Shown here one piece after another: positions 1 through 8,269 of a DNA stretch of 64,000 bases (its first letter is position 1; each line of letters starts with the position of its first letter). A program made the translations under genes and the position numbers. The notes under the pieces were generated by a model, which made no database searches, had not been told where the DNA came from, and saw only the letters and a program-made list of their open reading frames with translations. The stretch comes from Methanoregulaceae archaeon UBA467 (GTDB lineage: Archaea > Halobacteriota > Methanomicrobia > Methanomicrobiales > Methanospirillaceae): assembly GCA_002503825.1 (NCBI GenBank), contig DASP01000014.1, positions 248,001-312,000 of the forward strand, given 5' to 3'.

Positions 1-225
1 TCACCGGTTCACATCCTCTGCGACCCGGTCGGTGGCGGACACCAGAGAGGTCCGCATAACTGCAGGAAATGTGACCGTGACATCGTGTCGGCAATCCGCG
101 AATATTCACTCAGTGCCGATACAAAAATCCTGCAGGAAGCCATGGATACCACCTGCGAATGTAAAAAAGAATGGGAATTTGTCCTTCAGCATGAAATGCC
201 CTATTCCATGCCCCTTACCCGCTAG
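1..225 (+). CDS. C-terminal fragment of a cysteine-rich protein (partial)
   Basis: An open frame runs from the window edge to a TAG at 223-225 (74 residues visible). It contains a PHNCRKCDRD segment (CxxC at residues 21-24), a Cys at residue 7 and a CEC pair at residues 52-54, so it probably binds a metal through four or more cysteines. The last 11 bp overlap the end of the convergent TIGR00300 gene. I do not recognise the family with certainty. A Cys-rich C-terminus of a methanogen radical SAM or methanogenesis-marker protein (for example Mmp10) is a guess from general memory only. The reading frame itself is convincing because its composition is protein-like and no stop occurs. Confidence 0.6.
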   Translation, partial: SPVHILCDPVGGGHQRGPHNCRKCDRDIVSAIREYSLSADTKILQEAMDTTCECKKEWEFVLQHEMPYSMPLTR

Positions 226-1453
226 AATTCCCGCTCTGAATATCAAGCTGTTTCACAAGCAGGGGAAGGAATGTCCCTGCATCACTGACGACACCGATCG
301 CCTGCATTGTACCACGGTCCATCAGTTTGGTGACCGATGACGGGTTGATATCCACGCATATCGTTTTCACATGGGACGGGAGGCAGTTCCCGACCGCCAC
401 AGAGTGCAGCAGTGTGGCGACCATAAGGACCATCCCGCAGTCCCTGATGTGCTCCCTCATCCGGTCCTGCGCAACCATCACATCAGTAATTACATCAGGC
501 AGAGGTCCGTCGTCCCTGATAGACCCGGCAAGGACAAACGGGATGCCATTCTTCACGCATTCGTACATGATTCCCCCGGTGATCACACCGTCCTCTACCG
601 CTTTTCTGATAGACCCTGCCCGCATCACTTCGCTGATCGCATAGATGTGATTTTTATGTCCCCCGGTCACCGGTTTTCCGGTACAGATGTCCATCCCGAG
701 CGACGTCCCAAACAGGTTATACTCCACGTCATGTGTTGCGAGGGCATTGCCGGCAAAAAGGATGTTGATATACCCTTTCCGGATCAGCTCTGCAAGTGCC
801 CGGTCTGCGCCGGTGTGGATGATTGCAGGTCCGCCAACAAGCGCTATTTTTTCTCCTTTTTTACGGATTTCCAGTATTTCCGCGGCAATTTTCGCAATAA
901 TCGTTTCGCTGGGCCGCTCAGGGGACACCGTGCCGTGCATAAACTCAAAATTGCTCATCTGCCTGGGCCGCTCAGGGGGGGTGACCCTGACACCGGCCTC
1001 TCCGACAACGACGAAATCTCCTTTCCGCAACTTGGAAAGGGGCGTGCAGACCGCCTTCATCAGTCCGGTATCCACGACGATGAGGCAGTCCATCTCGATA
1101 TACTCGACAGGGAGCCATTCACCTTTGAATTTTACCGAAGTCCGGTGATGTGTCGTCGAATAAAATCCCTTGGGAACGATGCGGTCTCCTTCTGCCGGGA
1201 TGACGGTGATGTCCTTGATTTCAAGCAGGCGGGCGCCGAAACGGTGGATTTCGCTCAGGATCTCAAACAGCTGGGAGTCGGTATCTGCATTCACCTTGAG
1301 GCGTGCATAGCTCGGGTCGGTCTTGCGCTTTCCGACATTGAACACGACAATTTCAAAATTGCCTCCCATGTCCATAATCCTGTCAAAGACCTTTGTCATT
1401 ATCCCGGAATCAATGACATGACCTTCGAGCTCAATTTCCCGTGAGACCTGCAT
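215..1453 (-). CDS. TIGR00300 family protein (LOR/SDH domain; alternate ornithine cyclodeaminase type)
   Basis: This 412-residue protein belongs to the archaeal TIGR00300 family, named for similarity to the LOR/SDH bifunctional enzyme conserved domain. Methanogen members have been described as an alternate, NAD-binding ornithine cyclodeaminase that makes proline from ornithine. An N-terminal half (residues 1-180, starting MQVSREIELEGH) precedes a nucleotide-binding C-terminal half with glycine-rich stretches (ALVGGPAIIHTG near 200, FAGNALATHDVE near 235). The length is usual for the family. The start ATG lies about 50 bp downstream of an AT-rich stretch. The 3' end overlaps the neighbouring convergent gene by 11 bp. 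Family assignment is firm; the reaction is inferred from the family. Confidence 0.85.
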   Translation of the reverse strand: MQVSREIELEGHVIDSGIMTKVFDRIMDMGGNFEIVVFNVGKRKTDPSYARLKVNADTDSQLFEILSEIHRFGARLLEIKDITVIPAEGDRIVPKGFYSTTHHRTSVKFKGEWLPVEYIEMDCLIVVDTGLMKAVCTPLSKLRKGDFVVVGEAGVRVTPPERPRQMSNFEFMHGTVSPERPSETIIAKIAAEILEIRKKGEKIALVGGPAIIHTGADRALAELIRKGYINILFAGNALATHDVEYNLFGTSLGMDICTGKPVTGGHKNHIYAISEVMRAGSIRKAVEDGVITGGIMYECVKNGIPFVLAGSIRDDGPLPDVITDVMVAQDRMREHIRDCGMVLMVATLLHSVAVGNCLPSHVKTICVDINPSSVTKLMDRGTMQAIGVVSDAGTFLPLLVKQLDIQSGNSSG

Positions 1454-1587
1454 ATATGTACCTATCGGTTCTGATTGTTTATATTAGTTCTCCAATATGA
1501 CCTTAAATGATTTAAAAATAGAATTAAACGACGCAGAAGAGAAATAGTGGCAACCATACCGCCGATGCCCGGAGAGTCCGCGGGATA

Positions 1588-2190
1588 TTACAGGGGCAGA
1601 CCTGCCTCCATGTAGTCCTGGACACGCCTGAGCTCTTCCCTGGTATTGACGTTGAACGCAAGCCTCCTTGACTGGACCAGGATACGGATTTCATCCTGTT
1701 CCTCGGTGATCCTCGCCCCGTTTAAAATATTGATTCCCGCAGGGCAGGCCTCTGTCCCGTCAATGTTTTCTGAAAAATGGACCCTGCAGCCTGCTTCGCT
1801 GACCAGTGAAGCCGGCACCCATGTCGATTCCGCATCTTTGCCTGACTGAAAATACAGGTCCCTGATATGACTGATAATCGTTTCGTGCAGGCACGGAATA
1901 TCGGATACACTCGTAAAAAGCGGGCACCTTTCATCGAGCAGGTTCACGGCCTCGACAATATCATCCACGTACCCCTTGCCCGACGCGGTTATATGGTCGA
2001 TTCCCATGACCCTGCACCAGTTATGGGTATAAGGCGTTTTTCTCGAAAGGACAACGACGACCTCGCACCCGGCAGAATGAAAGGCATCTGTCACATATTC
2101 TATCATAGGTTTTCCAAGGATGGTAACCAGTGCTTTTTCGCCAAGCGAGAGTCGGTTTCCACACCCTCCGGCAAGGATCAGCGCAAGCAT
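1588..2190 (-). CDS. cobY: CobY, GTP:adenosylcobinamide-phosphate guanylyltransferase
   Basis: This 200-residue nucleotidyltransferase transfers GMP from GTP to adenosylcobinamide phosphate, a late step in cobamide assembly; it replaces bacterial CobU in archaea. The N-terminus MLALILAGGCGNRL followed by GEKALVTILGKPMIEYV is the usual LAGGxGxR...K..P.i NTP-transferase signature, and the length matches archaeal CobY (about 196-200 residues). It sits directly behind cobD and its start codon overlaps the end of cobD by 13 bp, so the two are probably translated together. Both act on the nucleotide-loop side of B12 synthesis, which supports the call over a generic sugar-nucleotide or MobA-type transferase. 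Confidence 0.88.
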   Translation of the reverse strand: MLALILAGGCGNRLSLGEKALVTILGKPMIEYVTDAFHSAGCEVVVVLSRKTPYTHNWCRVMGIDHITASGKGYVDDIVEAVNLLDERCPLFTSVSDIPCLHETIISHIRDLYFQSGKDAESTWVPASLVSEAGCRVHFSENIDGTEACPAGINILNGARITEEQDEIRILVQSRRLAFNVNTREELRRVQDYMEAGLPL

Positions 2191-3176
2191 GCGTCCAGTT
2201 CCTCAATAAGACGAATATTTTCCTCCCGCGTACGGACCGCAACCCTGATTGCATCGGGAAGACCAAACGAGTGACAGTCACGCACAAGAATCCCCTTCCT
2301 AAGCAGTGCGAGGCAGAGTTCCGTTACATCGCCCCCTGTGTAAAGAAGAATAAAATTTGCTGACGGGGGCTCGATTTTAAGGGGAAGGTGTGCAAGTTTA
2401 TGGAGCATCCATTTACGTTCAGCCCTGATTTTCCTGCGGGAATCTTCCAGGAGCCCGTAATTTTTAAACGATTCCAGTGCGAACTTCTCTGCAAAGGAAT
2501 TGACGCTCCATGGAGGCCGGACCATTTCCATCGTACTGATAAGATCAGGGTCCCCGAACCCGTACCCGAAGCGTATCCCCGGAGCTGCAAAACTCTTGGT
2601 GAGCGAACGGAGGATAAAGAGATCAGGTTCACGGCATCCCGACATACTCTGGCCGGGATCGGCAAGTTCTATAAATGCCTCGTCAAGGAAAAGCATTGCA
2701 CCATCTTCCCTGCATTCTTTAAGGTCCCGTGTTAGTTCCGCAGCCCTGACGAGTTTCCCGGTCGGGTTATTGGGATTACAGATAAAGCGGGTCCTGTACT
2801 CTTCCCCGTCACCGGCCGGGACCGCCCCTGCAAGCCGGGAAGACAACTCGTATTCGCCAAACGTCGGGGTATCAATCCTGACCCTGTCCCCGGGTTCAAG
2901 TACTGAACTGCAAAACACCCGTATCAATTCGATTGATCCGTTTCCCACCGTTATTTCTTCGGGGGGTCGATGAAAAACACGCGATATCTCCTCTTTCAGG
3001 AGAGAATAACTGTCGTCAGGATAATGCCCGAGGCAGGATGCAGGATACTCCGGATGAAGCGCGGGGGGGAAAGGGTTGATATTCGCACTGAAATCAAGCA
3101 TCTCCTGCCCGGTCTCTTCATGGTATTTTTTCACAAGTCCGCCATGAATAACCTTTTCCTGAATAATTTTCCTCAA
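2178..3176 (-). CDS. cobD: CobD, L-threonine-O-3-phosphate decarboxylase (PLP enzyme)
   Basis: This 332-residue fold-type I PLP enzyme resembles histidinol-phosphate aminotransferase and makes (R)-1-aminopropan-2-ol phosphate, the cobamide linker. It opens with HGG...LDFSANINPFPP, the typical CobD beginning that separates it from HisC. CNPNNPTG (residues 133-140), LFLDEAFIEL (162-171) and SLTKSFAAPGIRFGY, with the PLP lysine at K194, are visible. The next gene, cobY, overlaps its end, giving a two-gene cobamide unit. Upstream is the 198-bp divergent region shared with cdrS-ftsZ. Confidence 0.9.
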   Translation of the reverse strand: MRKIIQEKVIHGGLVKKYHEETGQEMLDFSANINPFPPALHPEYPASCLGHYPDDSYSLLKEEISRVFHRPPEEITVGNGSIELIRVFCSSVLEPGDRVRIDTPTFGEYELSSRLAGAVPAGDGEEYRTRFICNPNNPTGKLVRAAELTRDLKECREDGAMLFLDEAFIELADPGQSMSGCREPDLFILRSLTKSFAAPGIRFGYGFGDPDLISTMEMVRPPWSVNSFAEKFALESFKNYGLLEDSRRKIRAERKWMLHKLAHLPLKIEPPSANFILLYTGGDVTELCLALLRKGILVRDCHSFGLPDAIRVAVRTREENIRLIEELDACLR

Positions 3177-3241
3177 TTCCTGACCTCTTTTGTTGTAAAA
3201 GGTTTTGATGCCCGGACAATAAATTACTTGCCAGAGCCCCG

Positions 3242-3367
3242 GAAGTATATGGAAAACTATATATACCTTTGTGTGTTAGTAGGAATCATCTGCTAAAGTC
3301 AGACAGAAGTCACCTCAATGACTGACGAACGTCTGACTAGTGTCAGACGGATGTCACATTTCAGGAG
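3242..3367 (+). promoter_or_regulatory. Promoter and repeated operator-like sites of cdrS-ftsZ
   Basis: A TATA box (TATATATA, 3258-3265) predicts transcription from about 3288. Immediately downstream are two direct copies of GTCAGACnGAnGTCAC (3298-3313 and 3342-3357), 44 bp apart. Between them is an inverted copy GTCTGAC (3331-3337), which forms a perfect 8-bp inverted repeat with the second copy (CGTCTGAC/GTCAGACG, 3330-3337 and 3342-3349, 4-bp spacer). AGGAG at 3363-3367 is the ribosome site for the ATG at 3375. Sites in the transcribed leader just before a ribbon-helix-helix gene suggest autoregulation; that is inference. Confidence 0.6.
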
Positions 3368-3374
3368 AGACCCG

Positions 3375-3551
3375 ATGAAAAGGATTACACTCAGGCTGCC
3401 AGACCAGCAGATCGAAATGCTCGAATCAATGGTGGAAGCAGGGGAGTTTCCAACAGTATCTGAGGCAGTAAGAGATGCAGTCCGCCAGCTCATCGAAAAA
3501 AGAGCGGCTCGTGTCTTGAGAGAAAGTGACCAGGTTTCATTCAAGGTTTAG
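3375..3551 (+). CDS. cdrS: Short ribbon-helix-helix regulator, CdrS-like
   Basis: This 58-residue protein has the MetJ/Arc/CopG ribbon-helix-helix shape: a beta strand [14 protein letters not shown], then two helices around [19 protein letters not shown] chose the ATG at 3375 because AGGAG lies 7 bp upstream and the strand begins there; an ATG at 3318 in frame would add 19 residues reading through the operator repeats. In haloarchaea the short RHH protein CdrS is encoded directly before ftsZ2 and controls cell-division genes. The same arrangement here (11-bp gap to ftsZ) is the basis for the name. A DNA-binding dimer that regulates its own operon is likely but not shown. Confidence 0.8.
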   Translation: MKRITLRLPDQQIEMLESMVEAGEFPTVSEAVRDAVRQLIEKRAARVLRESDQVSFKV

Positions 3552-3562
3552 AGGGTTGAACA

Positions 3563-4720
3563 ATGCAGACAATCATCAACGAAGCGCTTAAAAACGCAGA
3601 AATCGAAAAAGAGATGAAGAGCAGTGCTAATTCAATTGATGACGACTTCTGTGGCCAGCCACGGATTGTCATCATCGGTTGTGGCGGCGCAGGAAACAAC
3701 ACCATCAACCGTATGCACCACATGGGTGTCAACGGCGCAGAGACAATCGCCATCAACACGGACAAGCAGCACCTGGACATGATCCAGGCCGACAAGCGTG
3801 TACTCATCGGCAAATCCCTGACAAAGGGCCTTGGTGCCGGAGGGTACCCCGATGTAGGGAAGAGGGCGGCCGAGATGGCACGCCCGACCCTGGAGGCACT
3901 CCTTGAATCAGCAGACCTCTGTTTCATCACCGCAGGAATGGGCGGCGGTACCGGGACCGGTTCGGCTCCGGTCGTTGCACAGATTGCAAAGGAACAGGGC
4001 GCAATCGTCGTCGGGATGGTAAGTTACCCGTTCCAGGTCGAGAAGGCACGACTGATCAGGGCCGAGGAAGGAATGGAAGCACTCGCGGCTGCGGCTGACT
4101 CCGTCATTGTCCTCGACAACAACAGGCTCAAAAGTTTTGTGCCAAACCTCCCGCTCGGTCAGGCATTCTCAGTGATGGACCAGTTGATCGGTGAGACCGT
4201 CAAAGGTATCAGCGAGACGATCACCGAACCATCACTGATAAACATCGATTACGCGGATGTCCGCGCAATCATGAGCAAGGGAGGCGTCGCCGTCATGCTT
4301 GTCGGTGAGAGCAAACAGCAGAACAAGGCTGAGAGCGTGGTCAGGGAATGCCTCAGCAACCCGATGCTCGATATCGACTACCGGGGAGCGACCGGGAGCC
4401 TTATCCACATCACCGGCGGGAGCGACCTGACCCTGCAGGATGCCGAAGAGATCGCAACCTCGCTCACCTATGAACTTGACCCCCATGCAGACGTTATCTG
4501 GGGCGCACGTGTCAGAAACGACATGGAAGGAAAGGTTCGGGTACTGGCAATTATGACGGGCGTCAAGAACGGCCAGATCCTCGGGAACAGGCAGTCCTAC
4601 AAGTCCGTCGTGGAAGAGATCGATGCAAAGCGGGAGAACCCGAAAGCCCCCGTAATGCCGAAAAACCGGAAGGCCCGGGACTTTACAAGCGGAGGAAGCT
4701 TACTGGAATGGGTAGGGTAA
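3563..4720 (+). CDS. ftsZ: Cell division GTPase FtsZ (probably FtsZ2 type)
   Basis: This 385-residue tubulin-family GTPase forms the division ring. [10 protein letters not shown] (near residue 40), the tubulin signature [10 protein letters not shown] (about 128-137) and the T7-loop [11 protein letters not shown] (near 228) are all intact, so it should polymerise and hydrolyse GTP. The N-terminal extension of about 30 residues and the long C-terminal tail, ending GSLLEWVG, are typical archaeal add-ons. It follows the cdrS-like gene with an 11-bp gap and has a weak ribosome site GAGGGTTG before the ATG. FtsZ2 assignment rests on the cdrS neighbourhood rather than on a phylogeny. Confidence 0.96.
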   Translation: MQTIINEALKNAEIEKEMKSSANSIDDDFCGQPRIVIIGCGGAGNNTINRMHHMGVNGAETIAINTDKQHLDMIQADKRVLIGKSLTKGLGAGGYPDVGKRAAEMARPTLEALLESADLCFITAGMGGGTGTGSAPVVAQIAKEQGAIVVGMVSYPFQVEKARLIRAEEGMEALAAAADSVIVLDNNRLKSFVPNLPLGQAFSVMDQLIGETVKGISETITEPSLINIDYADVRAIMSKGGVAVMLVGESKQQNKAESVVRECLSNPMLDIDYRGATGSLIHITGGSDLTLQDAEEIATSLTYELDPHADVIWGARVRNDMEGKVRVLAIMTGVKNGQILGNRQSYKSVVEEIDAKRENPKAPVMPKNRKARDFTSGGSLLEWVG

Positions 4721-4800
4721 ACGAATCAGCAGCACCTTAGATTGACAACTGCCGCGGTAAATCTGAACATTCAGATACATTCCGCTTTTTTAAAATTTGG

Positions 4801-4837
4801 AACAGGATTTCGCCACCTAAAAATCCTGTTTTTTTTT
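4801..4837 (+). terminator. Hairpin plus T-tract after ftsZ
   Basis: A perfect 10-bp inverted repeat, AACAGGATTT (4801-4810) and AAATCCTGTT (4821-4830), with a 10-nt loop is followed directly by a run of T to 4837. It lies 80 bp after the ftsZ stop. This is an unusually bacterial-looking intrinsic terminator for an archaeon; the T-run alone would suffice for archaeal RNA polymerase. Confidence 0.7.
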
Positions 4838-4869
4838 GAACTACGAAATCCTTAATAGGATTGATGACG

Positions 4870-5205
4870 TTTAAATACTAGAAAATCTTTGATTATCCCT
4901 CACAATAGGACATAGTGTGACGGGTCGCATCAACGGGATTTTCTGCGACCTTCTTGTATCGGGAGTTGAATACAATGGACAGACTGTTGAACAAAGGCCC
5001 TTATCGCCGGGTAAACATTTCCGATTTTATATCAGTCACGTTTCCTGCCCGAAGCTTCGGGCATCAGCCGGAAGACTCCATGGCCTGCCAGTACAGGGCA
5101 CCTGTACGGTCCTGCCGGACGTTCATTCAGACACTTTTTCTATTATATTCAGCCATCCCGCATCCTGGAGGGATATCAGACCTGACCAGAGGGTCAAGGA
5201 TGGGT
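4870..5205 (+). ncRNA. Candidate structured small RNA or long regulatory leader
   Basis: This 370-bp stretch between the ftsZ terminator and the coiled-coil gene has its own TATA-like box (TTTAAATAC, 4870-4878) and no convincing protein. It contains strong hairpins: GGTCGCA/TGCGACC (4923-4929 with 4944-4950), the 18-bp palindrome TGCCCGAAGCTTCGGGCA (5046-5063), and GTACAGG-GCA-CCTGTAC (5091-5107), then a T-rich tract ACACTTTTTC (5131-5140). The last part has two CATCC copies (5154-5158, 5161-5165), either of which can pair with GGATG at 5198-5202 over the ribosome site of the next gene. I match it to no known RNA family; it may be one small RNA or a 5' leader. Confidence 0.4.
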
Positions 5206-5210
5206 AATGC

Positions 5211-6071
5211 ATGTTGAACGAATTGATTGAAAAAAGAAAAAAGATTCTTGCCGAGTCTGAACAGCACAAAAACAGAAGGAACGAGCTCAACGCCCTTGCC
5301 AGCAAATATGCCCGCGAGCGGAATACCTTAAACAACCAGACGCGTGAGTACGTTGAAGAGGCCCAGAAAAACAAGGAACTTCGTGACCACAACAATAATG
5401 AAGTACAGTCATTAAAGGACCAGCGAAACGAAATAAACGAGCAGGCCAACGTCCTCTTTGATGAGATTGAGTCGTTTAAAAAAGACCACGGCGGAATGAA
5501 AAACCGCGGAATAAAAGAGCTCCAGAAACAGATTGAGCATCTCGAATTTCGGCAGCAGACTGAAGTCATCAGCACCGATAAAGAACGTGAACTCATCGAA
5601 AAGATCAAGCAGATGAAAGAGTCGATGAGGGAGCAGGAAGCCGAACTCGAACAAAATAAAGAGATCAAGGCAAAAATCACCAGTGCCCGTGAATTTCGGA
5701 AAGAGGCATCCGAACTTCATGCAAAAGTGACCGAAATGGCCGAGCTCGCCCAGAAACACCATGATATGATGGTTGACTTCTACCGCAAGGCTGACAAGTC
5801 ACGGGAAGAAGCCGACGCTTCCCACAAGAGTTTTGTCGAGGCCCAGGAATCCGCGGATGCAGAGCACAAGTATTTCATCGCATGCCAGAAAGAGCTGCGT
5901 GATTACGACAAGGTTATCAGCGGTCTCCGGAAGAAGACCAAAAAGACAAAAGTTACAAAGGAACAAAAAGCTGTTCGTAAAGAGGCAGAGCACCTCTTTA
6001 AAATGTTCCGTGCCGGCGAGAAGCTGACCACAGACGATCTTTTACTCCTTCAGCGTTCCAAACTTGTATAA
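5211..6071 (+). CDS. Archaeal coiled-coil protein (COG1340-like)
   Basis: This 286-residue protein is almost entirely charged coiled coil, with long Glu/Lys/Gln/Arg heptads from residue 1 to about 235, and resembles the conserved archaeal COG1340 coiled-coil proteins. These are often mislabelled phosphoserine phosphatase, for which there is no catalytic motif here. The C-terminus (KKTKVTKEQKAVRKEAEHLFKMFRAGEKLTTDDLLLLQ) is a short basic region with a helical end typical of the group. There is no signal peptide or membrane segment. The ribosome site AAGGATG may be hidden by leader pairing (see the upstream feature). Function is unknown; a ribosome- or scaffold-linked role is only a guess. Confidence 0.82.
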   Translation: MLNELIEKRKKILAESEQHKNRRNELNALASKYARERNTLNNQTREYVEEAQKNKELRDHNNNEVQSLKDQRNEINEQANVLFDEIESFKKDHGGMKNRGIKELQKQIEHLEFRQQTEVISTDKERELIEKIKQMKESMREQEAELEQNKEIKAKITSAREFRKEASELHAKVTEMAELAQKHHDMMVDFYRKADKSREEADASHKSFVEAQESADAEHKYFIACQKELRDYDKVISGLRKKTKKTKVTKEQKAVRKEAEHLFKMFRAGEKLTTDDLLLLQRSKLV

Positions 6072-6129
6072 CCCCTTTTTTTTGAAACCAAGGCAATGAT
6101 TTAATAGAATTATCGCGTTTTCTATAGTA

Positions 6130-7254
6130 ATGCAAAAGGGGCGCACCCTTATCCTTAGTGTCGATCGTGACGACGATATTGGTTTTAAAGGCAAAATAGA
6201 GAGCCCGGTTATTGGGCGCGCCGCATGCCTCAAGGCGGGAAACATCCTTGGACTGGCCGATCCTGAAGACTCTGACGTCAATGCCATATTTATGGCGGTG
6301 AAAATTTATGACGAGCTTTCGGCGAACGGCGAAGATGTTGAAGTAGCGGTCATCTCAGGCAATCATATGCACATGATCGAAGGGGACAGAAAGATCGCGT
6401 CATCCCTTGAATATGTAGTTGAACAGACCGGTTCCACCAGCTGTATCATTGTTGCAGACGGGGCGGAAGACGAGTTTGTCATTCCGATTGTACAGTCAAA
6501 AATCCCTGTTTCCAGCATCAGGAGGGTTGTGGTCAGCCAGATGCCCAACCTCGAGGGGACATACTACATCATTAAAAAATTGCTGAACGATCCGAAGATC
6601 TCCCGTCTTGTCATGGTCCCGCTCGGTCTCGCGATGTTGCTCTGGGCAATCACCTACCTGGTGGGTTACCCTCAAATCGCGTTGATTACCGTTGTCGGGG
6701 TGATAGGAATTTACCTCCTCTATCGCGGGTTCGGACTTGATGAAATCCTTACCGGCTTTATCAATGCACTCCATACATCACTGACAAGGGGCAAGTATTC
6801 ATTCATCACCTATATCGCAGGAATCCTGCTGATCATTATCGGAATTGCCCTTGGCCTGATGAATGTGCTCCTGTACTATGCAGAGATAGGGCTGCTGCTT
6901 TATTTCCTGATATTCGTCTATGGAGCAGTATTATGGATCGCCCTCGCAGGCATTGTATCGTCTGTCGGGATTATCATCGATAATTTCTTCCATGACCGCG
7001 AGGGCCTGGCAAAAGTTATTGTCTTTCCGTTCTTCATCGGTGCAGTCGGCCTTATCGCATACGGCGCAAGCATTTATGTAATCTCCATGAGCAATATCCC
7101 GGACTTTCCGTTTACCACAACGACTGCATTGCAGTATATCCTGTTCGGGACGCTTGGCGGGCTGGCCTGTGCCTTTGCCGGAGTCGGAGTCCAGTATCTT
7201 ATCAACAGGTATCTCGAGGAGCATGCAAATCCGGAAATTATCGAACTAATCTGA
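6130..7254 (+). CDS. DUF373 family integral membrane protein
   Basis: This 374-residue protein belongs to the archaeal DUF373 family. A soluble N-terminal half of about 155 residues starts with LILSVDRDDDIGFKGKIESP, containing the family's acidic VDRDDD motif and a later DGAEDEFV segment. It is followed by six or seven hydrophobic spans from about residue 160 (VMVPLGLAMLLWAITYLVG) to 360. The function of the family is unknown; the acidic motifs suggest metal or nucleotide handling. The T-run CCCCTTTTTTTT at 6072-6083 separates it from the coiled-coil gene, and only 58 bp lie between stop and ATG, so it may have its own short promoter with a leaderless start. Confidence 0.88.
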   Translation: MQKGRTLILSVDRDDDIGFKGKIESPVIGRAACLKAGNILGLADPEDSDVNAIFMAVKIYDELSANGEDVEVAVISGNHMHMIEGDRKIASSLEYVVEQTGSTSCIIVADGAEDEFVIPIVQSKIPVSSIRRVVVSQMPNLEGTYYIIKKLLNDPKISRLVMVPLGLAMLLWAITYLVGYPQIALITVVGVIGIYLLYRGFGLDEILTGFINALHTSLTRGKYSFITYIAGILLIIIGIALGLMNVLLYYAEIGLLLYFLIFVYGAVLWIALAGIVSSVGIIIDNFFHDREGLAKVIVFPFFIGAVGLIAYGASIYVISMSNIPDFPFTTTTALQYILFGTLGGLACAFAGVGVQYLINRYLEEHANPEIIELI

Positions 7255-7575
7255 ATTCTTTTTTTTCTGCCTGTTCAACGACGGGATGGACCTTTCCGAT
7301 GCTCAAAAAACCTATACGAAAAAAGGAGTGCCTTCATATGAACAGTCATCGTTTATCATTCCGAAATCACTGAAAAATCATGCGGTCATAACAGGAACTA
7401 CATGATATAACCCGTGTACCATCAGGGAACATCCGCGAATGACATTTCCAGGTAAGACCAACTCTTCCGGTCACTTTTTTTATCAGCTCATGTCATAGGT
7501 CATCGATACGCCGGGATGAACTGCCATCGGACATGCCTGAAGGTAAAAATAAAGTTTTGACAGTTATAAAAAACC
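7255..7575. other. Intergenic DNA, nothing recognised
   Basis: A T-run right after the DUF373 stop (7258-7266) is a probable terminator. The rest shows no protein-like frame or known RNA motif. The next 290 bp hold the first dispersed repeat. Confidence 0.5.
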
Positions 7576-7868
7576 GGGCTTTGTTGAAACCCTTCCGGTA
7601 CTCTCACTATTCCTCTTTGGCCGCACTCCACTTCGGGCACTCCCCGGGGCCGGTGCCATGGCCGTATGTGTGCGCCCCCATACTGCGAGAGGGACCGTGG
7701 CTTAAGTTTTTATAAAAAAATCGTAAGGTCCCGGTCAACCCCTGCCCGCCGGACATCCCCGGGGAGCGGGGCAGGGAGGGGTGATACCCCTCCTGTCAGA
7801 AAAATAGATCGAACATGATACCGGAATTAAGCATTTCAATAAAACGTGCTATGAACCTTCAGGCTCAT
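7576..7868 (+). repeat. Dispersed repeat module X, copy 1, with trailing ATGA-GCTCAT hairpin
   Basis: This copy starts with GGGCTTTGTTGAAA (7576-7589) and ends near GCATTTCAATAAAACG (7831-7846), approximate inverted ends. Inside are the family landmarks GTGCGCCCCCATACTGCG, the segment around ATCGTAAGGTCCCGG, and a perfect hairpin GAGGGGT-GAT-ACCCCTC (7776-7792). It is followed by GCTATGAACCTTCAGGCTCAT (7849-7868 region), which recurs beside copy 4 as GCTATGAGCCTCCGGCTCAT. The sequence is closest to copy 2 (30.3-30.6 kb, opposite orientation). Open frames through it have no independent support. Confidence 0.75.
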
Positions 7869-8269
7869 TGAGGGATATGAAAAAAGACCGTTAAGCCGTT
7901 TAATTGAACTTGTTCGTACCCGCCAGAAACTGTAAAAATTCCGCTCGCGGTTGCACAAGAGCCGTATGAGAGAGGGAGTTATGTATAAATCATATGCAGT
8001 CACTGAAACACCGGCATTTCAGAAAAAACAAGACTTTAGCGTTCGCTTCCGGAACAGGCGGCCCCTCGTGGTGACTGAAACGCCGTCCCTTGTCGCGTGC
8101 GGCAGACCATATTACAATTACATTTGTTGAACGTCGGTATCCCACGTCAGGACAGGAAAGACTCCACACTCTCACTCCATCCCGGTTAAAAATGAACATC
8201 CACTGTACACCCTTGAAATGAGCCTCAAAAAAATTATCTGAAAGAATACACAGGCAGGAATATTATATT
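7869..8269. other. Intergenic DNA, nothing recognised
   Basis: Four hundred bases without a supported gene. Two imperfect copies of a short phrase (CACTGAAACACCGGC near 8003 and TGACTGAAACGCCGTC near 8073) are the only repeated structure I noticed. It may be worn remains of a mobile element. Confidence 0.4.

Noticed and set aside
371..1444. Long plus-strand frame opposite the TIGR00300 gene
   Set aside because: It is the antisense of a well supported family protein and has no recognisable domain of its own.
4917..5217. Two overlapping plus-strand frames of about 90 codons upstream of the coiled-coil gene
   Set aside because: Composition is unlike protein, no ribosome site, and they run through strong RNA hairpins.
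7533..7715. Frame of 60 codons in the first repeat
   Set aside because: The same DNA recurs at three other places in both orientations with frame-breaking differences, so it is repeat sequence and not a gene.
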